Of a stretch of 64,000 nt of DNA, positions 22,213 through 36,093 are shown one piece after another. Under the pieces are notes generated by a model that made no database searches, was not told where the DNA came from, and worked only from the letters and a program-made list of their open reading frames with translations. The translations under genes and the position numbers were made by a program. Origin of the DNA: Spirodela intermedia (Eukaryota > Streptophyta > Magnoliopsida > Alismatales > Araceae); contig LR746264.1 of NCBI GenBank assembly GCA_902729315.2, forward strand, positions 7,657,878 to 7,721,877. The letters run 5' to 3'. How positions within the stretch are numbered: position 1 is the first letter of the stretch; each line of letters begins with the position of its first letter.

Positions 22213-25200
22213 CTATTTCCGGGAAACGACAGAAAAAAAAAATCAGATCAACTATTAGTCGAATACAATTTGGTATTGTGGAACACCATTGGCTACAGAA
22301 GATGGACTTAAGTGCAAAGATTCATGAGAAAAATAAATTGCTGTTAAAAGACAGAAGGAGAGAGATATGGACATCAAGATTAGCTGTGGCACTTAAAATG
22401 AAAGGGCTTCCTGACGAGCTGGAGGGTGTGATCCCTTCGGCATCATTAGGCAATATAATGCCCTTTGCCGTGACATTATCACAGATTATTGCTAGAATGA
22501 AGCTCAGAAGGAACCTGCGGCCTGCTACAGGAAGTTGATATCCCTTTGGGAACAGAAGTCTCCAAATAAAGTATCTTATTTGGTTGAAGTGAAAAAAGAA
22601 CTTTCTTGATTATTTGTTCGAATTGGGTGCAGAAGTACGTTAAGCTAAATCTGGACAACGATTAAGGGATGAATCTTATTTTATTTTTGGACAATTAGCT
22701 CTGTGAAGACTAAGAGTATTTTGAATCGTAAAACATCTCTATATATTCAAGTTTGTGGCCATTTTGGCTTCAGCTGGTTGATCTTACATGAAGCCTTTGG
22801 AATTCTAAGTCATTTCAATGCTCATATGGTGATATAGGCCACTGATGAGGATGTAAACACTTTGAGCACAGATTTTCTTCCATATGCCCAGCTAAGGTTC
22901 AGAATTGAAGCTCATACAACTAAACATATTCCAGTGAATGATGGGGATGGTGATTCAAATCTTTGGGCGTCTAAAAACCACTCGTCTTCTGACCAAAGAG
23001 GACAAGGGGTGCTCTAAAGACAGGAGGCGTAGGTTACAGTCATAGCAACATACCTGTAAAGGAAAGAACAGAGCTGACAGAAGAAAGGACCTAAAAGTAA
23101 AATCACCCAGAAAGAGATTGGCAAGGAAGTCAAATTGGAATTAGTCTGAATCTGGTGAGCAGAAAGATGGAAGTCATTTTCAGTCAAGTGAGTCACCAAC
23201 TGGAAAGTGACGTCCTTTTGTTGAGAAAAAAGGTTCCTCTGGCCATCAATAAAACTAGGGGGGAAAATGTTAATCAGATCGCAAAATCATTCAATGAAAT
23301 TCCATTGAACGCTTAAGACATACCGAGAATCTTGTAAGCAGTGGTCAAAGTATTTAAGGCAGCTTTCCTAATTTCGCCATCGCGCTCTGACGTCAAAGCA
23401 GCAACAAGTTGCAAGGACTTGAACTGTCCACTAACCTGTCGAAAGGAATGATGTCACATTAAACTTCTATTCACCTGACACTTTGTAACAACTATAAACA
23501 TTGGCAAAATACCTCAGTTCCGTGATGATCGATTAGAAACCCAACAAGCTCGACACACTCAATCCGAGTTCGGTTATTTTTTGAGCGCAAACCCTCTGCG
23601 GCATAAGAGAATAGCTTTGAAGCAGAGTAAACAAGAACAATTTGCTTTGTGAGTTCCCGCATTTTCTCTCTCACTTTTTCAATGTTATGCCCCGACTGCA
23701 ATGTAAATAGTAACACGAGAATTAAAGGCCTGAAAAAATTAATAACCCTCTAGAAATGGAAGACAAACAGAATGAAAGACCCGAACAACAGTAGATTCAC
23801 AAATAAAATATTGGATAAGAAATAAAAATGCAGAAATAATAGAAACGCAAAGGGACCGTGTGCATGGAGGGTAGAAAATCCTGTCAAGAACGCACTTTTT
23901 CTATCAGGCATGGAAGAAATATTGCTGCTTCAGACTCTGTGAGAGCATAGCCCTCGTTCTTCAAGGTGTGAATAAGCTCAGGAAGAAACTCAAGCACCTG
24001 TTAAAAAGGTTGATAATGAGAAAATACTTACAGGAGAATCATACACATCGAAACGAAATAAAGTTACCTTCAGCAAGCAAGTTGTGTTAGATTCACAGAA
24101 TCGCAGAACAAACCACCTTAAAAGTATATCAACAAGCTCAATTATTTCCTTGGAGTTAGACTGGAGAGCCTGTAATAAAGCTAAGAATTAAAAGAACAAA
24201 TAGAAGAAAGAAAATGCAAGTTGGGAAGGATTAAGCAGATCAACAAATTCATTGACTTTCAGAGATAGTGAAGTAGTTGGCCTCATTACCTTCTGCAGCA
24301 TCTCAAGCCCATCAACTTGCTTCTTGAAGTCTGTGCTCAGAAGCCGCCGATGTAGATCTTCTCTGAAGTACTTCATCAAATCATACTACAACAATTTAAA
24401 AGCCATGTGCATGAATTCATGAAGTCCTGTCATTGTTTGTGACACAAATGCACTGAATTCCTATGTGATCCAACGTTGCATGCGAAAACTCCATGATCCG
24501 AATCCAATCAACATGATAAAATCTGACCTCATATTCACTTTATATACAAGGGATTTTAATTATATATATATATATATATATATTTGCATGTAGAGTAAAG
24601 AATAAAATTTGAAGTCACTTTTTTTTTGCACATAAGTTAAGAACATAGAAAACGTAGTGTTACTCTTCATGTAGCATGATTACCATCCAGACTTCTCATC
24701 CAACTAAGAATAAGTAGGTGAAGAAGCGTTACTGTCAATGAAGACCACTACTGCTCCAATCCCAAACTAGGCTACCAGGCCTAACCTAAAAATCCACCTA
24801 AACTTCTCCCAGACAGCAACCCAAAGATTAATATCACTTTTGTCTTCATTATAACATGAACTCCTTATTCGAGAGAGTTTCAGCAACTATGAATCAATAA
24901 AACTAAGAAACCAATTGGAGACGAAACGAGTACCGCAAATCCACTATGTTAAGAATCTAGAGCTATTGATCAGGAAGATCGACCTCTTTTGAAGAAGATA
25001 GCATAGATAGGGCATGCCTCGATCATACCATAGAGGTTGTATAAAAAAAGGTTGATTGCTAATAACCGAAGGCGGGCGAGAACAGGAAACATGGCACTAC
25101 TTTAAAAAAATAACGAATGATGACAGCAAGGGAGACGGTAATAATAAGCAACACGAGAATAACGAATTGGTCAACAGATAAAAAATTTCCAACCTCAAGA

Positions 25201-28200
25201 TCTTGAATCTGCTCAGGTCGCGGATCCTCAAATTTAAACCTTCGAATAACCAGCCTTTCTCGATCTTCCTGTCAAGTTGAATAGATAAACGGCAAATGAG
25301 ACATCCATGATTTCGCACTTATATCTTACAATAAATAGATCTACATCCAATACCACCTTGCATGAATCTTTTATATTAAATAAAGCCTGAGATTGAAGAG
25401 CAAGATCTTGAACAGATGCTATTGAGTCTGACTTCGAAACCCTTGTAGGGATGGCTCTCTGTCCAAATGGAAGATATTTCGATAAATAACCTCATGCAAG
25501 AACACGATAAACAAGGAAGAGAGGTAGAGAGACAACGTTACCCTGCTTCCAACCTTTGATCCACGGTCAACACCACTAATTAATCCCGATTTTCCGGTCT
25601 TTGAGTTTACCTTAGGCGCCAAACCATTAGATAATCTCGTAGATTCTGGTGCATCTGACCCAGTAAAACATATAGCAAATGATATAAAAAATGAATCACA
25701 AACATAACGATAGATCATTTTGCAAATCAAACGCAATATTATCATTCACAAATGAAGATAAGACAATGAAGGCCACGATGAAGAACCTTGGGGAAAACCA
25801 GAGGGTTTAAATCGTTCAAGAGCAAGAGACAAAGCAGGTCCACGCATATCCTTAAGATTCTTCATCACCTGAATGAAAGGAATTCATCAATAGTTGCACC
25901 TAGATTCATTGCAAGGATAACAATTAACATGATTAGTATGAATGAAAATAAAGCTTTTAAAATCAGTTTAATACACACCATTTCTTGACCGCAAATCCTC
26001 AAAACTAGAGAAAATGAAACTTCAGCAGATTTTCTAACCTCTCCAGATTTGTCCTACATACATAAGATACCAGTCGTACCTCAAATATTTTATGAAAACA
26101 AAGGACATGGGTAAAGAGTAAAATTGATACACTCAAAGCAGCAGCAGTAGGCTTCAATAGGTGCAAAACTTCAGATGGATCAACTGTGCCAGAAAGATGC
26201 TTGGACAACCAGTCAAAGAGGTCTTTTCGCCCCTCCGCACTAAGCTTTGACTCAGTCAAAGAATTTATGATGTATGGAACCTAGAATTCCCAGGAACAAA
26301 GGACTCAGAACCGAACTTAGTCAAGTGACAATTATTTGTATTGTGAAAAAAAATACCATTCGATCAAGTTGAACAGCTGCAGCCCACGAATCTAAAGTAT
26401 TCAATGTACATTCCCGCATATGTTTCTTATTGTCGCCAAGGCATTTTAAAACATCAGATAAGATGCCCTGTCAGAAAAATGGCATATTATTCTCAGGATA
26501 CTACATAAACAAACAAACAAAAAAAGAATTAGACTGACTACTGAATTTGAACCTTGCTTGATTTCTCAACGGCTGGTCCCATGGCAGATGCAATACAAGC
26601 AATAGTAGTCAATGTTGCCATCACTAAATTCTTGTTGCTATCACAAAGGCGACCTCTGAGAGCAGTAAACAACTCGGCTGTCAAAAAAAAGAAAAAATAA
26701 GCAGGATTATTGACGATTTCATACGGGTTCCACAAATAAGAGAACTAGCATATTTATTAAGAGACATCCAATCAAATTTCTTACTGGTCCCAGTAGGTTG
26801 AATGCGTCTGTTAGCTTCTTCCAAAATTTTGTTAACAGACTCAATTGACTCTAGGCGCACCTACATAAACCAGATTTCTTATCACACGAGGCCATCATGA
26901 ATTATACCACAAAGGTTGTAATGTAATTACCTTCCAGTCAGAACTGCCAAGGTTCTTTAGAAGATTTGGGGTGATCTTCCCACTAATATCCTCACGAGGC
27001 AGACCATCAAGTCCAGAAGTCGCTGGCAAAACAGAATCTGATAATTTCACTATTTTCTTTGGTGCTGCTGCTGCACCCTGCCAAAGGCGAGAAAGTTGAC
27101 TGAATAAATAACTGAAATAGCACAGGTTTTTATAGAATTTTATCGTACTCCTAATTCAATGTGATTTGAACATCATACCTCATAGGGGTTTTTCTCATAC
27201 TCCACATCCAATGTGCTGAGAAGTGCAGGTTTCACATCAGTCAGGAAGTTCTTAATATCTGCAACGTTAACATTTTTATAGAATTAGACTCTTAGGAATT
27301 AATGAAACTCCCATTTCATGATGAACGAGACGTTACCTGGGCCAACAAACTTGTGCAATACTCCAATTAGTTTAATAGTGGAATTTCTTGTTGCAGCAGC
27401 ACTAGATTGGAGTCCAGTATCTTTGCAGAAATCAATCAAATCCTGAAAAAGGATGAAAGAATATTATGACTTAGACAGAAGTGAAATAAGACAGGTGATG
27501 AAAAGATGTTGAGTAAACAGAAATAACAGGAATACCTTCAGCTTCAAATGAGAAATACCAAAATCTTCAACAGCGGAAACCATCCATAGAATTCCCTCAC
27601 TAAGAACCTTGGGATTTTTATGCTCTTTCATGATTTTGTAAAGCTAGGCAATAGCAATCAGTATTCATCAATATCGACATTTGAGGATTGAAGACGCATG
27701 AGATTGAAGATAGGAAGCCAACAAAAGAGAGTCGTATTACTTTACCCGCTCAAAAACAAAACCTGGACCAACTGCCTCAGAAAACGATGTAAGGCATTTC
27801 ATTGCATGACTTCGGGTTTTAATGTCTGCAACACGTTCACTTATGCCTGCAGATTTAAAGAAAACTCTCTCATAAAATTAAACTATTAAATAAACGCTAG
27901 TAAAAACCCACACGTTATATACTTATAGGCTACAACCCACAGGGATTACAAAATATCAGTCCATCGTACCTAGAAGGCAGAGAACAACACATCGTTTAGG
28001 GAATCTCTTAACGCTGGAAGCGAGATATGTAACAACTTCAATGACTTGTTGTTGGACCTGTACATTTTTCTCAGCCCATCCAGGAATTGCACAAAGCAAA
28101 CGAATCAAGAGCTCAGCTGACTGGTCGAGGTCCCCAAGAGTTTCAACGGATTGTTTAAGCAAGACAATTGCTGCAAAAATTACAAAACTTGATCATGTAA

Positions 28201-31200
28201 TTATATATCAAAATACAGACCGACTAAGATTCAGGTGACCATATGAACTGCAAGAATAAACACAGATTTTTAATAAAGAAATTACAAAAAAATTGGGTGG
28301 ATGGTAAAGAAAGTAATCTACAAACAAACTATCACAAGAAATAGAAAAAAACTGGAAATATTTAACAGAACAACTTCAATTGTAATTTCAAAATATTAAC
28401 ACCTTCAAGTCGTTCTTTCCAAACACTACTCTTCAACAGAGAAATGGTATCAGCTGAAACAACGGACCCTATTCTTGCTTCAATTTCCTCAAGACTCATC
28501 TCCGAAGGCTGCAAATGAAAATAAAGTAACTCAGACAAGCACAACCATAGCAAATGTTAGGCTTGACAAGATTCGCAGAGAATTGGATGCTCCACCTCTA
28601 CATCTTCAATTTCAACCACTGAAGACTTTGACTGTCCAATTCCATCGGCCTTTTTCATTGGATTCGTCTTTGTCGTGCCACCTTTCTTATTATTTGACTA
28701 ATGACATAGCAAACTAATACGAGTTAAACCACCCAAGAAACGAACTCGAAATATAAATTTCCAATGATCGAGTGAAGGGACTCACAGAAATCTGGACAGC
28801 TTTCTTCCCACTGAGCATGCTTGCTGCAGACCTTCTGACAAGAGAGGCCTCAGTTGCCTAGACATTAATCAAAGCATGTTATGTTGAAAAGATATACAAA
28901 TAAAAAAGCGTCTCATGAATGTCCAACACGTGCATCAACAATGACGATTGTAAGGAGAGTAAACATGAATGCACTAGATAGACCTGAAGGTATGGAAAAT
29001 TAAAAACACCCACCTACAGGATAACACAGAGCGAGACAAAAGATGACAAAAGAAAACTGAAATTCAATAAGAAGAATGTTAACTGAAAAACACTTTCATT
29101 TCACAACAGAACCTAAATTGTAAAATCATCAAGACCTTAAGCCATAACACAACTAAATTGTAATGACAACATTAATCACACAAGTATTTCACTCACGAGG
29201 AATTTACCATTTCCTAAAACGAACATGGAAAATAATGTGATCGTGAATCTTAAGCTATTAGGATGCACCAATATCTACTAAAACACAACTTTTTTTTTCC
29301 CCGACTCATGGGAAGAAATAAACAGAAACAGAAGTCTACCTCATGTGAGGACAAGGCGCTACCAGACTTTATGGCCAAACCTGGGAATGAATTAAAAAAC
29401 AGTGTCAAAATACATTACAAATGGTACCTATGCAATAAATTTAGAAGAGAACGAACAAAATTCAAACCATACCAGCCTGACTTCCCCCGGAGCTTCCAAT
29501 CATTTCTGAAAGCTTCTTTTTTCTCACATCATCAAGTTTCTCTAGAGATCTTTCCAACGGCTTCATACCAACCGACTATAAAAACAATGAATCATTAAGA
29601 GCATCAAGTCCACGTAATCTGAAAATATGGAAAATGAGCTGAGCAGGCAATACCGTAGCAATAGCTGCCAAAGCCGCAAATGCTGCATCTCTCACATCTG
29701 GCGTACCATCATTTAGACACTGAAAAAAGGAACATGAAATAAACAACGTTTATCCAAATGAAATTTCAAAACTATCTCATATTCTGAGGCCAACAGGGCC
29801 TAGAGTAACCAGGAGAAAAGCATGAAACAGATTGCACTGACCTCCATACAAATGGGAATGTATTCCTTGTACAACTTAAGAACAACCGCTTTGTTACTTG
29901 ACTCAATACAAGATGTCACCCAGTTTAAAGTCAAGGACCGCACAAGTGGAACTTTATTTTTCACAGCTACTTTAACATCTGCATTGAAGAAGAAGTAGCA
30001 TTTATAACCATTTATAATAAATAATTGGAAAACATTACAGGAAATGTCTTTGGCGAAATAAAGCAATTCAATGAAACTAATGAAATATGCAAATTATTAG
30101 TTTTCCGACTTAAGTCAGAATGCCGACAGCTGTCGAAAAATAGCTCAACCAACCATAGAGGACGACCTCATATCATATCAACAAACAGCAAGCTAAATTA
30201 TCCCAAGAGATAGGCTTCCGACAGCAACACACGTGGCTAAATTGTCTTTTTTATTACTTAAAACAGTCAAAATCCAAGGAAAGCCTACAGAAAACAACCA
30301 ACACTCAGTCCCTTCTACATTTTCACTTGATCACCACCACCAAACGACCTGCTCCATCTAATCTCTCCATAGCATTATCTAATAAGGTTTATACCAAATA
30401 AATCCAATGAGACATTAGCAGAACAAACAGCCTCACCAGACTAGCATACCAATACCCAACTAACCTGATTACAAGGTTCGAGCGAACACATACTATGAAC
30501 AAATAAGCAACAAATACATCCATCATGAGATAGAAATGACTTATCAATACCAAAAAGCTTGAATAAAATTGTCACCTTAAGCAAACTGTGACAAACAATA
30601 AGGTTTTCGCATCAATGGTACACAACATAAGGCACTCACAATAAGAATACACCTCTGGGTTTCAAAATAAAAAAATGTTCCTTTTACGTCTTCTTACTTT
30701 TTTCTGCAACTAAAAGGCATGGACACAAGATCCCAACCACTTTTTTCTGCTTCCACTGCACTGAAGTTGAACTTTTCTTTCATTAGAGGGGCAGGAATAA
30801 AGGGCACGAGGACAAGTGGCCTGCCACGAGTTAAACTCAAGACATTGTACACGAAAACAATGTTTCCACTCGACAAAGAATTCAACCGTTTCCTATTTCC
30901 CTTTTTTCTGTTTCGTGTCTTCACTTTCGGTTTAACCTTTAGAAATACCTCATTGTGATTGTTTTTTTCGATTTATCAAACAGTGTCGTAACAGCTTCAA
31001 AAGCAACATTGTCTGAGAAACAGGCAGAAGACAACCACACTTCCTAACCAATAACCTCCCCTTCCAGGAAACCTAGCTGATTATGGATGAGAGACTAGGT
31101 GCCCTCTTTTCTCGGGAAACAGAATGTAAAATCACCCTTGCTCAACCTTGGCACTTCCAAATTTATTTCCAACAGCAGTTAAAGTGAAGCACTTAATATC

Positions 31201-34200
31201 CCTACAGGCAGCAATCCTCACAGCAAAAGAAACCTATAGATCGTTATAATTTTTATATACCTTCTGTGAACACAATCCACTGATCAGGAATTGTGGATAC
31301 AGAGATCAAAATGCTCCTTTTAGTTCCAGTCCAGCCAATAATAACGCATTGATAAAGCTTTAAAAAACAGAGTCATGCAGTAGAAAACACAATAAAGCAG
31401 TCTCTTGAAAGGCAGCACCTAATCATTCACGGAGTAAAAGAATAACTTCAATCAACAGTCCTACTCCCTTAAATCTATAAGATAAGGGTTACTGAGCGTG
31501 CCTTCGACAACATCAGTCAGAGTGAAACAACCAGATTGATGCATAGCTTGAAGAGTCTGAGTAAGAGCATCCGTCATAACTTGTTTCTTCTCCTTGAGTT
31601 TTTCCTGTAGAAAAAAAGGCAAAATAATTGAAATATATTATACAATGATACACTGATCTACCCTCCAACACTGGCTGATAGAACAAGGGAAACGTATTGA
31701 CATAATGTCCTAACATGACCCATACGACTTGGCAGCTCAAAGCAGACTATAATTTTAATATTTATCTTATGAGCATTAGAAAATTATAACTGAAAGAGAG
31801 ATAAACCAAAAAACCAACAGCAGCGGTCTTATCCAAATATCAAAACCAGGTAATTTGACAAGTAGATAACATAAATAATCCATTTAACGTTTTGACATAC
31901 GAGTAATGTAGGCAACAGAAAGCGGGCACTCCCAGAAAAATGGTTTCGTAATCCTCGAGCCAAATTCCCAATTGCTTGAATAGCTTCCACAGAAACAGCA
32001 AGATTCACATCTGTGATGAGCTGTCAACAAGGAAAAGAATTCAGTGCGAAGCACAGTCATTCAGTATATATTGTCCATTTCACAAGGGAGAATGAGAAAA
32101 GACAAAAAACGCCATCATCAATCTTTGTATCATGTGGCCACTGATGAAGACACCAATAATCAGTAGACAATAGAAAAATACGTGCAAGAAAATAATGTCA
32201 GCCAGACGTGTTTACCTTCTTCAAAGTTCGACAAATTTCAGAAAAATCTCCAGGAGCAATTTTTTTTGTTGAAGCAAGCTTGGTAAGTTCCACAATGGCG
32301 TCCCTCCTCTCAGACCATTTGGTCGCTTTCTGGATGGCAACAGAAATGCAGTAAACGATGTGTGAGGAAAATGCTCTAGAAGACAAGCTCACTGTAGAAG
32401 CAGGAAGAGACTAACCACTCCATCCCAAAATCCCGACTTCTCAAGAGGAGCCAGAATGTCAACAGGATCAACTAAGTCATATTCGTCTATTTCAGGCTCT
32501 GCATACATTAGAATACCACTCAAGACATCGTAACATCTGTATTGGCTAATAAAATTGCTCAAAATATTCACTGAAAATGAAAGAAGACATGCAATAGATC
32601 TAAGCACATGACATCCTACCATCAACAACAGACTCCTCACAGGGACCAGCACCAACTGTTTCAGTGACTACTTCCGTCTCCAATTCTTTATCTTGCTCGG
32701 ATCTATAAAAGAAAACAATATATTAAAATAGCTAGTACACAGGTTAGAAGTATATTCGTATGTAAACTTCAAAGTCAACACGAATCAGGTTATAGCCCCC
32801 TTTCAAGACGAAATCATACATTCGTAAGCTTCTTGGATGTATTCGTGTGCTTCTTGTATGCACTCACTGTACGATGATTAGATATTCCTACACTAAATTT
32901 TTCATATTTTCAAAAGCAACTTCGTCTCTTGAGAACCTCATGACATCCAATTATCCAAGAGATGCTCCATATTTTACAAGGACCTGATCCATTCGTACCC
33001 AAAGGACAATAACGCAATTTGAAAGAAAAGGCTATATCTAATCCAAACACTTCCTTAAGATTTGAAATAGGAAAAACGTTTGAGGCTATTGGAAACAAAT
33101 ATTATCAAAAGCCTTAGCATGTAAATGTCTAACGTAAAAATACTATTGAAATACACAGAATAATTCAGTATGTAAGTTCATATAGCAAAATCCTTAGAAT
33201 GTCTACCTTATCTTGCGGGTTGGTTTAGCGCTCCCAGTTACATTGGAAAGCTCAGCTTCAAGCTCTTTTTTCTTCACACATGACGCAAAATATATATATA
33301 TATTTATCAACCTATGGACAAATAAGAGATAGAAAATATGATTTACGTGCAAGCTTCTTACCATTGTATCACGCATTTTATCAAAAAGAATTGACTTCAC
33401 AGGATCCTTCCCAATCCAACGACACAGTTCAAGTGTTAGTCCTTTGGAGGATGCACGAACATTCTGATCTTGATGATCAAAAAGTTCAGGAAGCATTTTC
33501 AAAATCTTCTTAGGTGGAACAACTTTTGCACCAAACTCACTGCATATTGACACATGAGGACAATATGATCGAGAAAGAATTAGAAACAAAGGAAAAAAAT
33601 CATTTGCCTATAAAGCATATGCAAATTTTAGCAAACCTAAGTGCTTGGAACATGACATCAATAGCTGGCACTACTGCCTTGGCAACTTTATTCTTTATTG
33701 CCTTCTCCATTGCTTCCTAAAAAACAAAAGTCATGATTAAGTATTAAAGATGCAAGAACATAATTAGGCAAAAATAAGGTCAATATCACGTCGCTCATAA
33801 GCCATAAAATAACACGTATTCCAATTATCTATACACTACTAAATGTAATCGACATCCAGTATCCAAACTAGCAGCTAACTTTGCATGGCACGCAATAACA
33901 TATCTGTGAAAAGTGTGGACAGTAGCAACAGAAACATGAGAATGCATTTAATCTAAGTGACAGAACCGCAATCTCCTTACTAAGAAAGCATCCGTTGCCT
34001 CCAGCTCCACCCAAAGAAGGAAAACAGCCTGTGCCTTCTCCACAGTCTTTGGACGACCAGTAAGGCATTTGGCGATGATGGCGTCACAGACTTCCTTTGC
34101 ATATCTGTATCAGAGATTAATCAATGAAACCAAATTGATGGACAAACAATAAAGAAGGAAGATACGTGGAGACATGTGGAGCAAGTGAGATGCGGAGAGA

Positions 34201-34814
34201 TCAGACAAATATTACCTCCCAACTTCTGCATCTGCTACCCGTAAAAATGCAATGAGAGCGTCGAGGGCCTTTTCCTGGACTGGAGCATTCGAGTCGGCGA
34301 CCGTCTTTTTGAAGAGGGGTCCTGATTCAGGAAGATTTTATAAAAAACCTTAGAGGCATCATGATCCGCGCTGAGCACCAGCCTGAACACAAAATTACGA
34401 GAGGAAAATTCTCCTTTCGGAGAACATTTCGGTGTAGGAGATGAAAGTTGAAATTAAGTTTCCAAAAAAGTGGCAACGAAATTGGTCCTCGTCCTCCAGA
34501 GCAGGACGGTGTTTCACCGACCCCGTCAAATCCATCAAACTGCCAATGCAGTGCATGAATCCGCATGGCATCGACAGATTAACCGATGGCAGCGCAAGAT
34601 CACATTTGAGAGGACGTACAAATATGAATCCAGCGAGGATAGGGCCGTTACCAAAATCTCTAAGGCGGGAATCCTTGGGATCGGTGATGGAATCGCAGAC
34701 CGCGGCGAGGTCAATGTTCGCGTCGTTTCTGACCTTCCAGTTCTTGTGGAGCAGCCGCTCGTCCCACGGCAGCTTCTTCGCCTCCTTGAGCAACTTTTCG
34801 TCCTCCGTAGACAT
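16889..34814 (-). CDS. MOR1: MOR1/GEM1 microtubule-associated protein (XMAP215/Dis1 family, TOG-domain microtubule polymerase)
   Basis: MOR1 is the plant XMAP215/ch-TOG protein. It binds tubulin through TOG arrays and drives growth and shrinkage of cortical, spindle and phragmoplast microtubules. I could join 53 exons with consistent phase, 6,054 nt in all, giving 2,017 aa; the Arabidopsis protein as I recall it is just under 2,000 aa. The N-terminus MSTEDEKLLKEAKKLPWDER and the C-terminus with LPMDEKALSGLQARMERLK match the family almost residue for residue. Other diagnostic stretches are DFSEICRTLKK, SGHNIEKVREKMREL and LLRPLDPSRWPSP. All introns fit GT-AG except intron 11, which fits only as GC-AG. 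Exon coordinates and domains are given in the three following entries. MOR1 is head-to-tail with KOR1, 1.3 kb upstream, and convergent with LTA3. Confidence 0.97.
23324..29380 (-). other. MOR1: MOR1 exons 15-38: linker, TOG3, TOG4 and most of TOG5
   Basis: Exons: 29340-29380, 28786-28857, 28596-28697, 28403-28508, 27970-28170, 27746-27846, 27536-27643, 27337-27442, 27179-27258, 26931-27077, 26785-26860, 26553-26677, 26357-26467, 26131-26280, 25979-26053, 25787-25868, 25542-25654, 25357-25458, 25194-25268, 24290-24385, 24068-24169, 23896-23997, 23513-23695, 23324-23435. Exons 15-17 encode a low-complexity Ser/Lys linker that is variable in the family. Exons 18-23 are TOG3 (about residues 581-814), exons 24-30 TOG4 (about 815-1069), exons 31-32 a basic Ser-rich linker, and exons 33-38 most of TOG5. 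The (TA)n run at 24560-24583 lies in intron 33. Confidence 0.94.
24560..24583. repeat. (TA)n microsatellite in MOR1 intron 33
   Basis: An uninterrupted alternating TA run of about 24 nt lies between exons 33 and 34. It has no coding effect. Confidence 0.9.
29473..34814 (-). other. MOR1: MOR1 exons 1-14: TOG1 and TOG2
   Basis: Exons in transcript order: 34652-34814, 34216-34321, 33981-34104, 33637-33716, 33362-33539, 33207-33271, 32620-32702, 32416-32498, 32216-32329, 31901-32020, 31502-31604, 29842-29978, 29654-29719, 29473-29575. Exons 1-6 (about residues 1-238) cover TOG1, ending KPTRKIR. Exon 7 is an acidic linker. Exons 8-14 (about 267-508) cover TOG2, with EKSGFWDGVKATKWSERRDA and AVKNKVPLVRSLTLNW. 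The 1.5-kb intron 11 (29979-31501) begins GC on the transcript strand. No other gene is visible within it. Confidence 0.95.
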
Positions 34815-36093
34815 TGGAACCCCCCTCCACCTCCGCCACCTCCCTTAGCGAGGCCCTCCAAAAGAAAATTTAAGAGCCGGAAGAAAACCTAATGAGCACG
34901 GCTCCCTCCCTCCCTCCCCCTTCTCTCTATCTCTCTCTTCTTCCAGAGTTCCTCCGCGGACGAGGAACAAATCGTAACACAACAAAGAAAAGAGGGAAGC
35001 GACTGAGGTAGATCGATAGAGAGAGAGGAGAGAGGAGAGACAGAGACAGAGACAGAGAGAGAGAGTGGCGGAAGAGGAGGAGAGACGGGAGATTTCCGCT
35101 GGGTCTCACACGTGCGACGGCGCGAGGTGTTAGGTTGTGTGGGACGCATTTGGGATCTCCTGAGCGACGGATCGCACGTGCGAGAGGGACAGTGGAGCGT
35201 CGGTTCCACCTAAGCGTGCGCTAAAAAATTTCAAAAACTTTCGCCTCCTCCTGGCCGTGCCGGGAGCCGTTCGGCCTGCGGTAACTTGTTCCCGCGGTAA
35301 CCCTGCCTGCTCCGCCGAGTGTAGTTGAGAAACCGGAACGTGCCGGGATTCATTGTCGTCTTGGACCTGGGATCCGGGCAACTAAAACTGGACCGTGGGA
35401 GGAGCAGATGCGGTCGGTGTCGCCCCCACTGCAAATCTTCGGGTTGTTGTGCTGGGGCAGTCCCCGTGACAGCGAAGCTTTACTCACCGGGCTCACGAGC
35501 GACGCATCGCCTTTTTGTCCTCGACCTCCGCCATCGCCGTTTAGGATTCGAGGTCCCTCCGAGCTCCATCTAGACGCTGATTCTCTCGCCGCAGGGCGGC
35601 GCCTCCGCTCCTCTGTTCGATCCCCGCGATGATGCAGGAAAACTGGAAGGAGGAGGCTACAGGAGGCTTCGTCCGAGCGAAGAATTTGCCCTCAGGAGCA
35701 GCCGGATTCCATTTTCCGGTGGAATAGGGGAGCAGGATGGAGGTAGCTACGACGTCGTGATCTTCCTTGATGGCAAATTCTGCAGGTGTACTTGCTACAT
35801 CAGTACGTCCGAAAATCAGAATCAAAAGGGTTGAAGAGGATCTTTCCACAGAAAATTCAACGGGATGGATTTGAAGTCTTGTCTCCCTCCCCATACGAGG
35901 AAAATTAAATAATTATTTCAAAACCTCCCCGCAATACTGCATCAGTGTGTTATATATTACAAGATCAATGCGTGAAAGCATGCGTTCTGACGGTGACAGC
36001 CCGGGGATCCAGCAGCCATTCGTCAGCAAGAGATCCACGTATCCTAAAGACTCAGTCAGAAATGATCAACGAACTCGCCCAGATGGTGGTGTC
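34815..36093. other. MOR1 upstream region and KOR1 3' flank
   Basis: No gene is supported in this 1.3-kb interval. The MOR1-proximal part contains a GA-rich tract at about 35018-35066, which reads as CT on the MOR1 strand, a composition common in plant 5' leaders. The rest up to 36093 should hold the KOR1 3'UTR and intergenic DNA. The open frames here have no splice-consistent partners and no recognisable product. Confidence 0.5.

Noticed and set aside
22278-22538. 86-residue frame in MOR1 intron 38
   Set aside because: Opposite strand to MOR1, no recognisable domain, single short ATG frame in an intron. No terminal repeats to support a mobile element.
35130-35894. Several GC-rich open frames upstream of MOR1
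   Set aside because: No conserved motifs and no exon partners; better explained as leader, promoter or 3' flank sequence.
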